From the NCBI RefSeq assembly GCF_019175285.1, contig NC_056526.1, positions 7,814,016 through 7,878,015 on the forward strand: a DNA stretch of 64,000 bases, read 5' to 3'. This DNA comes from Sceloporus undulatus (lineage: Eukaryota > Chordata > Lepidosauria > Squamata > Phrynosomatidae). Under the pieces are notes generated by a model. The model worked only from the letters and a program-made list of their open reading frames with translations, had not been told where the DNA came from and did not search any database. The position numbers were made by a program, and so were the translations under genes. Of this stretch, positions 12,701 through 28,000 are shown one piece after another (positions within the stretch are counted from its first letter, which is position 1; each line of letters begins with the position of its first letter).

Positions 12701-15700
12701 CCAAGGGCAGTATTAGTCAAAAGCGCAGGTATACTCACACACCTGGTGCTGAGTTTCACTAGGCTTCACTGGGATTGGTTTGATCAAGTTTGGGTTGTTG
12801 TATATAGCAGAAGAGCTGGTTATTTGTTTGGGCTCAGAACATGCCTTGCACTGTAATGCACACACACACACAAAATCATTTTAAAAAGCAATGCTCCTTC
12901 CCAAGAGTTCCAACATCATGAAAACAAGTACTGTATACTCAAATGTGAGAACTAAAAACACAACTAACAAACTGACAAATAACCATGAGGATCAAGGACA
13001 CTTGAAGCAAAGCCAATTTTAATGTCAAGGAACACAAGACATGTACTACATAAAAAGATCTATGTGAGAATCTTTTAATACATTGTCCTTTGTTTAGTCC
13101 CTCATTATGTACTTAATTTGTTTTAAACTATTTTAACTCTTTTAATCTGTATTTTCAACTGTTCAGATGTTTAATATACATTTAGCCTTTTAAATCATTT
13201 TAGCATTTACACCATTTACATTTGTCAGACTGGTTTTAGCTTGCGGGCAATTATCTGGTACCTTTGGCAGTGGCAGATGCCAGCTTCTCTGCCTTGTTGC
13301 CAATGTATGAATGTTACACAAAACAAGAAAGTGTTAAATCTAAAGAGAATTAAGCAACAGGACAAGGGAATGAAGAAACAGTCAAAAGAGAGCATGCTAG
13401 TGCTTTGCACAGATAAGCCATACCTTGGTATATTCATCTTTGGCTTTAGTGAGCATCCGTAGGATATCCACTTCTTTGTTGTCACCTGAAGTCAGGCTAA
13501 CAGGGGAAATTCCCATGCCAGTCCCCTGCTGTGCTTTCAGTTGTTCTTGCTGAGTTAAACTGTAATTGAAAAGTGAAGTCAAAAAAGAATATTAAAATGG
13601 AGTTCACTCTCAGTTGCTTCAAATTACTGAGAATGGTTTCAGTACAGATGAACAAGCAATGTTTGCCTTAAATTGATCATCTAATTTCCCCAATTTTAAG
13701 CCCAGTGCGCCCTAAAAAACTTTGTGCAATCAAGAGGTGGTACTTTAAACTACATTTTGTGCTTGTTGGTGGTGGAAGGGTAGCAATAAATAAGTTTTTA
13801 ACTGCTAGAAAATGACCACTTTCCTGCTGTAGCTATGTTATGAGAGGGTGCTGAAAAGTTTTTGGTCCAACCCACTCCCGAATATGTGAGCATAATTCTG
13901 TCACTATAGCTTGAAATAATGTTCTTTTGCATTATAAACTGCCAATCTGTAGTATCATAGCTCTAATTTTTGGTTTGTTTGTGTTTTTTTCCACATCGGA
14001 CCATATCAATGAAAACTGGAATTTTCAAGTGCTGAACTCGAGCCCTTCATGAAGTTACTGTTCCTATAGAAGAAAACTCCAAAGGAAATCCATAAGTGTA
14101 TGATGCAAACACTGAATGACAAGTACCTGTCATACTAAACCGTGAAGAAGTGATATGCCTACTTTCAGCATAAGGTTTTGAGACCAAGGATGCAGCAAAG
14201 TCTGGGAGGTCTTCAACAGTGTAAACTCCCAAAAGTGTTGAGTAGGTTCATAACCTGATTTTGGCACATCCGTGAATCTCAGCTAAAATAACTTCTGAGA
14301 CACTAGAGATATTCCAGGAATGCACTGAGTTTAATTCATGAGCCGCTTGCCATGCAGAAGCTCCCAGACAAGGGCTTGCTGAAATGTTTGAATGTTGATC
14401 AGAAACTAATTTGAGTGGATACCTTCAAGTTGATTTTGCAGCATTCTGAGTGATCTAGTGATAATTTTTTTTGGAACGACTCATTACTGTTCATGAAACA
14501 TGGTTACATCATTATGATCTAGAGACCAAACAACCGTCCTTGCAGTGATGGGACTCAGGTTCTTCGTGGCCAAAGAAAAGGTTCAAAGCTCAACAACAAA
14601 GGTATTTTGATGACTATCTTCAAAAAGGCCAAAGAGTTAATGCAGAAAGATACTCTAACTTCTCTGTGCTGATTAAAGGAGGCACTGAAGAAAAACCAGT
14701 GAGGGAAACTGTAGGAAGGTGTTCTCTTTTTGCAGGACAGTGAATTCTGTTCACAAGGCTAGTTAGATGATGCAAGTTTTGAAGAATCTGGGGTTTGAGT
14801 GCATATACCAACCACCCTGCTCACCAGATTTTGCTCCATCTGATTATCTTTTGTTTCCAAACCTTCAAAAGAGTTTGAAAGGAAGGAGGTTTTTCAAATG
14901 ATTCAGAGGTGAGAGTAGCAGCAGAGCAGTATTTCAGTGACCAGACATCAGAATGTATATGTATGTAATATTGTATGTAGAGATAGATGTTAAGAATGCT
15001 TGTATTGCACAATAAATTATAAATATAATAATGTGGCAGCTGTACATAAAATTGTAGACTTAATTAATTTTCTGCTTAAATATCATTCAAGCATCAGTGG
15101 TGGTAATTCCAGTATAAAGGGAACATATGTTAAGGGTAGCCTACATTAATAGTGAACTAACATGTCCCCCCCAAAAAAGATAAAATCCCCGAAAGCCATT
15201 TCCCCCCCATCAACACTTACTTTTTCATGAGCTCTGCAATTCTTTGACATTCTTCTTTATCATAAAACCAAATTCCATAAATGGACACTGTAAATGCACA
15301 TCAGACACAAATGATGAACAACTCAGTATCATGACTACCATCACCCGTCTTTGACAAGGGGAATTAAATATAATTTGCAAAGTGTTTTCTAAGGCTTTAA
15401 AAATATGATAACCCTGAAATGAAAGAATTTCACCATCCCTTCTGTTTCTCTCACCATCATTTGATGCAAATGCCGGGCAACAAAATTACACTGCCCGTGT
15501 TTAGTGTTTACCATCCTAGAGGTCCCAGGCACCAGTGCCTCTGGTATGTGTCACAGCCCCACAGGGTTTCCAGCCAGCTAATAATTTACTGGGCTGAACA
15601 GTATAATTAGATTCTGTCAGGGAACTAACACTGTGGTATGAAAAGCCAATGAGTTTCAGATCTTGTCAAGCTCTGCACATAGCCAAACACCTCTTGCCCC

Positions 15701-18560
15701 CATTACATCTGAATGCACACAGGATGCACAACGCGGGGTCAAGCCATGTCACTGTGTAATTTTTTTTGTTGTCTCCCCGCCATCACACAAACACAATTAC
15801 CAGCCATGTCTGCCCAAATGCCATCCCACTGCATGGCATATCACTCCTTGATAGGCAGTTAACAATTGTGGCATAGAACAATTTTGTCCAGCTTTGGCTA
15901 CTGTGCCACAGGACAGATAAAGCCCTAAATGGCTTGGGTCCAAGCTATCTCAGAGACCGCCTCTTCCCATACAATCCTCCCTGCGCCCTCTGGGAGGAAC
16001 TTGTTGCAGTCTCAAAAATCGAGGCTTGTGGCGACCTCCAGGAGAGCTTTTTCTGCTGTCACCCCCAGGCTCTGGAATGACCTGCCGGACGAGATCCGTC
16101 AATTAACATCTAGTACGCTGATGACACCCAAATCATTTTCTCTATGTCTCCGACTGATGCAGTGACTGAGGATGGCGTCTCTCCTCTCGTGGCCTGTCTA
16201 GAGTCAGTAATGGGCTGGATGAGGGAAAACCGACTCAAGCTGAATCCAGAGAAAACGGAGGTACTTGTGATAGGTTCCCCCGGTCCAGGAATGGCGGTGG
16301 TTCCACCTGTCCTGAACGGGGTCACGCTCCCTGTGAAGGACTCCGTGCGCAGTCTGGGGGTGCTTCTTGACTCGTCGCTTCACCTGACTGCTCAGGTGAA
16401 TGCGACGGTCAAGAGCACCTGTTATCAGCTTCGGCTTATTCGCCAGCTGCGTCCACACCTGGCCCAGAGGGACCTAGAAACTGTTGTACATGCTCTGGTA
16501 ACCTCGAGACTGGATTTCTGCAACGTACTCTACATGGGGCAACCCTTATACCAAACCCGGAAGCTACAAATAGTGCAGAATATGGCAGCCAGGTTGGTCA
16601 CTGGCATCTCCAGGGCCAGCCATATAACACAGGTGTTGAAAGATCTTCACTGGCTGCCTATTCGCTTCCGGGCCCAATATAAGGCGTTGGTGATCACCTA
16701 TAAAGCCCTAAATGGCTTGGGCCCAGGATACCTGAAGGACCGCCTCTCCCCATATATTCCGTCCCGCACCCTCAGAACATCTGGGCAGCAATTACTGAAG
16801 GTGCCTGTGGCCAGGCTCACCTCCACCACGAGGAGGACATTCTCCATCGCCGCCCCGGCCCTTTGGAACACGCTGCCCACTGAGCTCCGCTCGGCTACCT
16901 CCCTGGCCCAATTCAGAAAGGATCTAAAGACCTTTCTATTCCAGCAGGCATTCCCCGCTTAAAATCCTGTGGGCCTCCCTCCTCTCCTGTGGCAAAGAGG
17001 ATGGGCTAATGGGGGCTTTTAGTCTGTTTAATTTTTTTTGTATAATGTATATGTAATTTTTGATTTTATTATTGTATTGTATGAATTGTTTTATTATTGC
17101 TGTAAGCCGCCCTGATCTTGGGAAGGAGCGGGATACAAATAAAAAGTTTATTTATTATTTATCTAGATAATCCACCTCATCCAGGCCCGTTTGTTCTAGT
17201 GTGTGTATGGGCCTTCAAGTTGTCTGTTGACCTAATGCAATCTCATGGATTTCATAGGATTTTCTTAGGCAAGGAATCCTAAGAGGTGGTTCTGTGAGTT
17301 CCTTCCTCTGAAATAAAGTGTACAACACCAGGTATTCATTGGTAGTTTCCCATCTAAGTAATAACCAGAACTGATTCTGCTGAGCTTCCAAGATCAGAGG
17401 AAATCTGGTGCCTTTAGGGTATTCCAGCCATCATACTTTGCCCCAAACTGAAATAATAGGGACTGCTTAATAGTTGTCCAACACAGTGGGATCCTGAGAA
17501 GGTTTCTTCTCAGCAGAGGTCTTATAATAGCCTACAGAATGTGATCTATTATCACAGGAAGGGAGAATGAAGGAATTTCCTACTTTCTGTTCTCTGGCAA
17601 TTACAACAGGATTTTTGCTCTCCTTTACCATAATTTTATGAGCACGAGAAGAGACAATGGCCAAAGCTTTAAGCACTTGCAGCATACTATATATAACGGC
17701 ATAGTTACACCGGATCCCACAATTGCACAGCTGACTACACAACAGACTCTGATGTCTAGAGCTTTCCTGTTGCACAACACTCGATTAACTTCTCACCCAT
17801 CAAGTTGAAAGCAAGAGAGCTATGTGCAGCTTGCAGAATTACTGGCCTATTAGAGAGCATATTTATGCAACCTTCAAGGAAGTGCAACTGAGCCCACCAC
17901 AATTTGTATGTTAACACTGTGTCCAATCACATCCTGGCTGTGAATAAGAATATTTCAACAGAAGCATATGTGCAGAACTAGAGACAAAGTCAAAGCAATA
18001 CATAGCTGGCTGGTGAATAAAATTTCTTGCTAGGCTTGATTGTTGTCAAACTCACCAAGGAGCAACCATCTCTCGGGGCAACAATGAGCTTCCTAAAAAG
18101 ATATCCAGTATGGTTAAACCCTTGCTACCTGTCTAATCCCATTCTGGCAGAAAGGTTGAATATAATATATAATATTATAATATAATATCTTTTGGCCTCT
18201 GAGGGAGAGAGTAGGCTGGCCCAGCATCATCAGGGGCTAGCCTGAAGAAAGAGGCCCCTCTCTCCATAATTGTCATCCTTCAGCCTGTGAGGGAGAGAAT
18301 AGGCTGGCCCAGCTCCATCAGGGCTAGCCTGAAGAAGAAGAGCCCTCCCTTCGGTCCATCTGCTTTGGTCCAGGCCTCAGAGGGAGAGAAGAATACTGGA
18401 CCTGATTCCCTCCCTCCTCACCATTCCCTTCTCCTTTTGTGTCATGTCTTTTAGATTGTAAGCCTGAGGGCAGGGAACCGTCTATTATCCCCTCTGTTGT
18501 AAACCACTCGGATTCCCAGTGATTGGGTGGTATATAAATAAAACATTATTATTATTATTA

Positions 18561-18614
<54 letters not shown>

Positions 18615-21600
18615 CACATTAATTGGTGCTAAATGATTTAAGGCCCAGGTGGAAGAAAAGGGAAAGTGAACATGTTGCAGGAAAGAGGGCTTTTGTAGCA
18701 CTTTGTTGTTTTGTTATCTGCCCCCTGAGTCAACCCAAACTCATGACACCCGTGGATGAACACTTCCAAGCACCCCTGTCTTCCACTTCTCGCTCTTAGT
18801 TTCTGGCAACCCATGTCCACATCCTGGGTGAGGTCAATCCATCTGGCATGTGGTCCACCTTACCTTCTTCTGCCGCCTTCTGCTTCTACTTTCCTAACAT
18901 TATTGTCTTTCCCAGTGCTCCAGCTTCCTCATTTAATGGCAAAGTACATCAGTCTCAATTTTATCATCTTGGCTTCTATGAGATCTTTGCTTGATTTATT
19001 CCAGGACCCCACGGATTGTCTTTTTGGCTGTCCACGGTACCAACACTCTTCCTCCAGCACCACATCTCAAATGAGTTGATTTTTCTCTTCGGTACCTTTG
19101 ACACTAACTGAAAGAGAGAAGTTAGAAGTATGAGCTTTCATAGACTTGAGTCTATTTTCTCAGATGCGTTGGGCCACACGAGAGGAAATCAGCTCAAGTC
19201 TACGAAAGGTCATGCTACCATCTCTCTCTTTCATTATCTCAATGGTGCACAAAGTTCCCTCTTCATACAGATTTTTCAGACTAATACAGCTATGTCTTTT
19301 TGAATTCTACCAAGGTGGCAAAGTTGAGTGAAAAGTGGGTGAAGCAATGGGAGAAATGGTTTGCATGATGATGGACACAGCTGTGGCAGCTGTCCTATGC
19401 TATGGGAGAACTCTGTCCACCACTAGATTTCCGAAGTTCACATACTCAAAAATAAAGGCTAAGTCAAAACTTCTCCCATTCAATCTTTCATTCACAAAGC
19501 AGAATGCAGATCAAACTGCAGCAATATTTGGGCAGAATCACAATCACATATAACACTGAAAATTGCACCCATGTGCTAGTAGTTTCTCACAGATGTCCTC
19601 TTGCACATGAAAGCCATCACAAAATTAGTAAGTAAGCCTGGCAATCCTTCTCACCAATCTCAGCAGAACCTATTTTAAAATCAGCATCCAGGTCAAGCAC
19701 CTGGAAGTAACGTCTACTTATTTTAGTAAATTTTATTGTCACATAAAAATATATGACAGCAGTTTTATTGCAATTTTCCTCCCAGCTTCTAAATAATGTC
19801 TTGCCATGTGGAAAGAGACTTGCTACACACACAGAGTTAATAGTGTTCCTTCAGAAAAATGCTGCCTTAAACAAGTATCTTTTGCCACAACGGTGTCCCC
19901 AGGGACCTTTAGTTGCTAAGTTTAAAAAATAAAACAACAGGGAGGGAAGACACAAATGATGTGAACAGAAGCTGTAACAAGTCAATCATTTGTTTCTAAG
20001 TCCAAGAAATGAACTTAGCACTTCATTAAGAAAAACAAATTGGGAAAGCAACACCCAAAGGCAAGTGAGCCTAGCAATTTCTCTTGCATTTTTCATTTAG
20101 AGCTAACACAGTTTTGGGATTTCTTGTTGTCGTTATGTTGCTTCAAGTTGAGGGGAACCCTATCCTACAATTTTAGCAGTTTTTTCTTCAGGGGAAGTTG
20201 TTGCTGCTTTCTATATGATGCCCCAAGGCCACCCAATGGGTTACCATGATGGAATGAGATATCGAACCCTGGTTTCCTGGACTGCTTTCCTACAATGAAT
20301 ACACTACATCACACTGGCTCATAGTTGAAGGATACATACAGTCGGCCCCCATATCCATGGATTCTTTATCTGCAGATTCAAGCATCCACAGCTTTAAAAA
20401 TGTTCCAAGAATATATAATTCCAAAAAACCAAATCCTGATTTTGCCATTTTAGAAAGGTACACATTTTACTATCCACTGTATTAAATGCGACTGGAACAT
20501 CCACAGATTCTGATATCCAAGGGGGATCCAGGAACCAAATGCCAGCAGATACTAAGGACTCACCATACTGATAATAGATTCCACCAATGTGGCCAATTTG
20601 ATCATACACTCTCGCCTGTCCAAAGCTTAGGAGGTATAATATATCATTTAGCAATTATCCAAAGTGTCAGAAAAACATTTTCAGACTGATGTTCAACCAA
20701 GCTTCCAGACAATCACTCATATGAATGCATGCAAATACACACCCGCATCCACCCTGTTATAATATCGATGCCTACACCCAGCATTTTATTAAATCATTTG
20801 AGTTTTATGGTATCCTACTAGGATCCAGGTCTGTCTGAAAGCAATGCAGTTGGTGTTGCTTTATTAAAGTCACTCGCTCAAGAAAAAGAAGGGAGAACAA
20901 GAAGAGGAAGAAGAAAGGGAAGGGAACAGATCAGGATATTTGCTTTTTTTTCAGGACACACAGACAAGGAAAAAGAAACAGCCATTTATTACCAACGCTT
21001 TTTTCTCTCCTTACAACTGCAGTTCAGAAAGGGCCACGCCTGCCATTGGCTTTATGCGCCAGACAGTTTTATTGGGACAAGAGCATTGTTGTATGCAGCT
21101 GCTCACAGGGCTGCGGAAACAATCCTTCCTTTGACTGATACCATCTGAGGGCAGGGATCTTCAACAGGACGGGACAAAAAGCCCATTCAGATCTGTGCGT
21201 CTTGTTTTCCCCTGAATCGTTTCATCAGCCAGGAGTCGGCTGTCAATGAAAATGTCTTTAAAAGGCAGCAAAATTCACCTCTGCAAAAGCATAACCCTTT
21301 CAGAAGATGAATGTCAGGCATGCAGTTTGAAATACACTTTATAAAAAACCATCTTTTTACAGACCACTCCAAACTGTAATCTTGTGCGCCTTTTTTTGGA
21401 GTAAGTCTCACTGAACGACTTCTTTTCCAGTAAAGATCCATGGGTCTGTACTACTCTGTTTTAAACTGCAAAGGCGCTGTTATACCCCATCCTTGGGTTC
21501 TTTTTCTATATAAGACTATGGAACCAAAAAGTTTGAGACCGGGTTCGAATCCCGACTTGGTCATGAAAACAGGTGACCCTGGGCAAGTCACACTCTCTCT

Positions 21601-21717
21601 CGCCCCTCAGAGGATGGCAATGGCAAACCTGCCAAGAAAACCCATGATAGGCTTGCCTTGAGTTGGAAATGAAGGCACACAACAACAACAATAAACAGCT
21701 TGAAAAGGATAGATAGA

Positions 21718-21749
<32 letters not shown>

Positions 21750-24700
21750 GCTCACCATCAGCGGAGTGAAAGGTTCACTGCAAGGACTGAATGGATCCCC
21801 AGAAGGCTACAGCCCTGCATTTTATCTCTCTTTTTTTATAAAAGGGGTGGTATGTAATATCTAAATATGAAATATTAAAAAATTACAATGTTATTATTAA
21901 AATTTAAACAATGTTAGTATATAATATTGAAAATAATAGTATTAAATTAATTATTTTAAAAAAATGAAATCCGGGTTCACTAAGAGAAGAACTCGGGAAA
22001 AGAAAAGAGAGACTGAGAAAAGAGTCTTTAATACCTAAACACACAAACACACACACACAGCTATGAAATATCCCCCCCCCCCCAACAACACATCATCTCT
22101 TTTCATGGATGAAGTAAATAACATACATCCCACCTTTCTTTTCTATTAACAAGAATGGAGAAAAAGAAAGAAGAAAGAAAGGCACCTTTCAAAGCTGGCA
22201 TAAAAACTAGGCTAATATTTAAGGCCTAATGATAACTTTTAGAGATAGATCCAATTAGCTCTATCTGCGTTTTGTGTGGGTCAGATGAATCGAAAGAAAG
22301 GGAGGGAAGGAAGAAGGAAGGAAGAAGGCATTTATTTAAGCCTAGTTTTTTGTGCCAGCTTTAAAAAGGTGCCTTTTTCTTCTTCTTTTCTTTTTTCCTT
22401 CTCTTTTCCTCTCTAATTCATCATATATATATATACACACACAAACACAACACACACACAAACATACATATGTATGTATGTATGTTAGTATTTGAGTATT
22501 AAGTCTTCCCCCCAAACACACACAAACACATTTCTTTTCTATTCCAAGGAGAGCTGAGGTCTGCCTGGAGCCACCGGCCCCTTGTTCCGGAGCAGAGAGA
22601 GGGTCCTGGCCCTGCCTTTCACTCACTCACCACCTCCATCCTCTTCCTCTTGGTGCCGCTTCCCACCCTTCAAGCCCTTCTTGCTCCACACACTCACGCG
22701 CGCCCCCTCCCAACGCCCGTTTCCGAAGCATCCTGGGAAACGTAGTCCTGGCCTTGTGACGCACGCTTCGCCCCGCCCACCGCCCGCCGGTGCATTGTGG
22801 GGTAGTGTAGTCTCTCAGTGTGGATTCTATGCCACCAAGGCCTAGCTAGGCCTAGAAGTGGAGAAATGGTGTCAATTTTTTTAAAAAAAAGTGTCAAATT
22901 ATATATATATAATTAAAATTAATATATATGGCTTCCTCATTCCTAGAGTGAGGAAGAGTGTAGGGATGAAGCCATTTTAAAAGAATGTTTTCAATGGACA
23001 CCATTTTACAACTGACATCACTGTAGAGATTGAGAATTAAATCAGGGGCAATGGCCAGTCTGTGGAGTGGTCTGACTGTTGGGTTACAACTCTGGAGTCC
23101 AGGGTTCGAATCCCAGCTCAGCCATAGAAACCCGCCTTGGCCAACGTGAAGTCGAAGTTTTTCATAAGCCACGGTCCATAGTTTTTCTGTAGGTTTTTGT
23201 GGGCTATGTGGCCATATTCATAGCCCCAGCCCAACATAGCCTGAAAAACCACCTTGGAGGAGGCACATCTCACTTTCTCACCCAGAGGATGGCATTGGAG
23301 AACGCCTCTGAAGAAAGTTGCCAGAAAGCAATAATGATAATAATAACAAATGTTATTTATATCCGCCTATCTGGTTGATCAAGGCAGCTTTCAAAAAAAA
23401 TACAATACAGAATACAATAAAATGCCAAATAAAACCCATTATTCACCCAACAACTTAAACTTCCCAATTAATAATAATAACAAATATCCAATGATAAAAT
23501 AACAGTAAAAACAGGAGAACCCTGGTATGTTATTCCACAGCGGAGTCAGTCCGGGGAAGGTTTGTCGGAAGAGATCCGTCTTGACACCTTTGTAAAGCAG
23601 CCAGAATTATCGATGGCCGAGGATCGCCGTAAGGCAGAAGCAACCTGGAAGGCACACAACAACAACAGGATCTGGACCAGTCCCAACATGCAACTCGGGT
23701 TGTGTCCAGACCACAGAAGACAAAGCAGTCTGACACCTGTGTGAAGCCAAAGGCTTTTGTGGCCGGCGTCCCTCGTTTCTTGTGGGTTTTTTCGGGCTAT
23801 GGAAGAATGTATTACTGATGTCCACCTGCCTCTCTGGCATCTGGCATCTCTGGAGATTTACAGACGCAATCGATCCAGATCCTTTAAATCCTGCCAAAAG
23901 CCATACAGTCTAAGGAATAATAAAACATACAACTATATTATGGAGAAATGATGCAGGTAATACAATACTATAAAAGCAACTGATGCATGTAATCAAATAT
24001 AAAATTATTAAAATTGTATTATTATATTAAAAACAATATTAATTTAGCTTAAATTAAAACAAATATAAAACAAATAAAAACGTAAAAGTACTAAAATATA
24101 AAAAAACAGTATTACAGTTCAGTTCCAAATGCTTTAAGACTTTTATTTTATATTTTTATAATATTTTATAAACAATATAAAATTATTAAAAACAAAAGGC
24201 AGCCCTCACAAAACAGTTCCAAGTGCTCTGGGATTTTACTTTTATTTTATATTGCATATTTTCTATCCTGGCTGTCTTTATTGTCGTCTATCTAGGCAGC
24301 CTTTGCGTCGCGTTTGCCAAGGGCAACAATCCCGGCCTCGGTCTTCGATTAGCAGGGCCTGTCGGGGACCTGGCTTCAGTTTCCTCGGAGCGCCGCTCTC
24401 CCCTCCGGCCGTGGATTAGCCACGCCTGCCTGGAGCCTTCTTTTTACCTCAGGGAGGCAAGATGGCGGCGGCTGCGGCTGCTGCGTGCTGCCCGGCGCGG
24501 TTGCGGGGGCCGCTCCGCTGGGGAAGGGGCTGGACATCAGCCTGGCGGCCCTGCAGCGCCAGACCCCTACATCAGCGGCATCGTGGACGTGGCCAGCCAG
24601 GTGGCGCTCTACAACCTTCGGGCACCGCGCCAACGAATGGTTGCGTGCCTTGGTGTTATTATGAGCGGTTGGACGCCGAAATGGGCGCCTGTCTCTTTAA

Positions 24701-24988
24701 AAAATCTGCCACGTCACGCTCCTTACCGTAAACTCTGCAATAGAGGCGACGCTGACGTCACAAGGGCCTTCTTCTCTTCTCTCCTGCGCCTCTATTTCAT
24801 TATTTACTGGAGCTATAGGCCGCCTTTCTCCCAGAGTGGCAGGCAGCCAGGCGGCTTACAATAATTGCCAGAAAGATCCAGTTAAAATATTAACGTAAAA
24901 AAGGGATTTCTTTAAAAAAAAAAATACCAGTAAGATTATATTACACCATATAAATAGTGCAATATAATCATATATGGTGTGTGTGTGG

Positions 24989-25021
<33 letters not shown>

Positions 25022-28000
25022 ACTTTATTAGCATTATATATTACAACATATATATATATATATATATAATATATATATACTGTATAGTAAATAATCATGC
25101 TGATATATATATATATATATAATATATAATATATATATATATTAATATATCTAATATACTGTATAAGTTATACAATAATTGTGTGTGTGTGTTTTTTTAT
25201 ATATATATAAATTATATGTGAGCGCATAAAAAAAACCAATAAATAATAAATGTTAATTATACTGTAGTTTAGTATTATACCATATAGAGTGCCCCCTCCA
25301 CTTTTCCTGGGCTTAGGGTGAAGGATTCCTGTGATGGGGAAAAACCACTAAATAAAGGCCCCACTATTTTTTAAGCCAAGAGACCCCTCCCCTCTCTAGG
25401 AATCTCCAGGTCCTCCAGTGCAATCCGTGGTTAAGATTTGCCAGAGGTTGATCACAGAATCATGCTGGAGGACATCAGACAAGGAGCCTCTAGGCTCTCC
25501 AGCACAGTTCTAGGGTCAGTTGAGCTGAAGGACTTAGAGGTCCCTGGAGAGAACATATTCATCAAAACTGCAAATAATCAAAAGCACAAAAGCCCAAGCT
25601 GCAAAGGCAAAGGCCAGCTGTGTAATAAGGAGATATGAGATGGAAAATGCAGTAATGCTAGAGAAAGTGGAAGGCAGTCAGAAAAAAAAGTGGAAGCACA
25701 TTCCGTTTGGGAGGGACTCTGAATATGAAGGCACAGCCCTGCATTTGCCAAGACCTGAGCAGGGCTTTGGAGACTGGAGCTTTTGAGGACCCCATTTACA
25801 GTCAGCCCCCACCCATATCCAGGGACTTTTTATCCTCGGATTCAAACATCCATGGCGGGAAATATTCCAAAAAGATATAAATTCCCAAAAAGCAAACCTG
25901 ATTTTGCCATTTTTACTACAGCATTGATGTTTAATGGGATTGGGCACCATGGATTTTGTATCCATGAGGGGTCCTGAAACCAAATCCCAGCAGATAATAA
26001 GGGCCTGTATAGGTTCACCAGAAATCAGAGCCAACTTGACAGCACATAACAACAATTCCTGTCTGTACTGTATATAATAGAAGGCTAAGGAGTAACTACA
26101 ATTAATGTAATTTTCAACTCAACTTGAGTTACACTGAAAGCAATCTACAATTTTACCATCATGAATCACAGAGTTGGAAGATGATTCCATGATGTAAAAT
26201 TGCAGATTGCAGAATCAGTTTTATTTCACAAGTCCACTGTCTGCACCAAGCTAACAAAAGTTATGTCTAAGTGCTTTCTGACCGAATAAGAGCTGTAAGA
26301 GATTCTCTGCAAGGCAGTTGACCCTCCTTCTGGAGCTTTTAAAGAAAGAGTTAGGTTTGCCATCCTAAGCGAGTATTTATCTATGGATTTGTACTCTGCA
26401 TAGGAGTTGAAGTAGATGACTCCTAGTTGCTCTCCCAGTTCTGTGAGCCATTTGGTGGCTGGATGTGTTTGAATGGTACATTGGTGTCTGTTTATTGGAA
26501 ATGCTGCTGGCGAGGGTGGAGAATTTGCTCTAGCAGAAGCCGTGTTTGTGTATCTCTGTGGCAGGCTGGACCCACAGCTGCTCTGTTCCCTCAAATAATC
26601 CCATCTGGGTCAGTCAGTTGGCTGGACTCCCTTCATAAGTAGGGCATCCTCCTGTATTCCCCAAAGGCTAAAAATAAGGATGCTAGTGATATTACCAAAA
26701 AATACCAGTTTTTTTTTGTTTTGTTTTGTTAGTATTGCTGTTGCTTTGACACAGTGGAAATTTTGTGTGAAGTGTATGACACCTGTAAATAGTATCATTA
26801 TTCGGAAATCTAACCACTTTGTCTGCCAAAATATGGGTGCGGGGGCATGGCTGTGAGATCAAGGAGCAGGCAACAACTGGCCGTCCTTCTATGAAGCTGC
26901 CTGTCACACCTCAGGTATTTCAGTGCAGTGCCAAAGCTTGAAAAAGTTACCATTTGGGCCATGCTAGTGGTGGAGAGAAAGGTCTGAGGAGTCGTAGCTC
27001 AAAATAGTAACCTTTTGCAACCCACAGTGCACATACCATGGGAGAGATAAGTATTTCCAAAATTGTGTACAGTGATATGAAAGATGTGTACACACCGGAA
27101 ATGTAGTGACCACTTTAACTTTTAACAACATGTTTTATCAGCTGAAATGTTTGAAGCTGCATCCAGTTTAGTTATCTGTCTGTTAGTTCCATTAAATGAC
27201 ATGTATTTCTTGCTAAAAATATTGTACTGTTTAGCATTTTTAATGCTTACTGGTTTAGGAAAGACTGATGTGGAGGAACACTGTTTGTTTACGCAAGGTG
27301 AGCTTTAAACTTGTTTGTTGTGTTTTTATTCCCACTCAGTTAAAATCTCACAGCAGCTTACATAGCTTAAAACGTACTATATATCCTCATGTATAAGTCT
27401 GAATTTAGGTAAAATTTGACCCCAGACCGGAGTTGCTATCACCCAAGTCAATTGTAGTCGTATTTTTCAACGCCTACCACACCACACCACACACTTAACA
27501 TATGTTGAAGGCAAGAGTTTATCTACCTCTCTCTCCGCCTTAAGTTGGCACAAATAGTTCTGCTGGATTTGTGTTTGTCTTTTGGCTGTTTCTTTTGCTT
27601 CTCCTTTACACCCCTCGTTCATGCCTCAACGTTTACGTCAACTTACCCATTGGTCATATCAAAATCCATATTTTAGTCCCACCTGCCCTCGACTTATATA
27701 TGAGGTTGACTTATAGTCGCGTTTATATGGTATTGTTTTAAACAATAAATTGTAAGTGTGCCAACGTATTTAAAATGACCTAAAACAGATTTTAAAAGTA
27801 TTTTGGGATATTTAATCAGGCCCACAAGCCTTGATGAAGAGCTGCGGAGTTTTAAACTTGGTGCCTAATGAAGTGGTGTTGGCGTCATTTGAACCTCAAA
27901 GGGGAGGGCATTCCATAGTGGGAGTGCCATGGCAGAGAAGGCCCTGTCTCATGGCCCAACAAAGTGTATTGACCTTCTGGTGGGATGCAGAGACACTATC

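Noticed and set aside
21535-21560. Possible tRNA genes from B-box GGTTCGAATCC sequences (also at 23100, 36235, 37780, 39070)
   Set aside because: Each belongs to a tRNA-derived SINE; no acceptor stem or full cloverleaf could be formed.
24223-24864. 213-codon open frame on the plus strand
   Set aside because: It runs through the flipped DCP1B exon 1 and its promoter island in mixed frames. The matching right-arm sequence does not keep it open.
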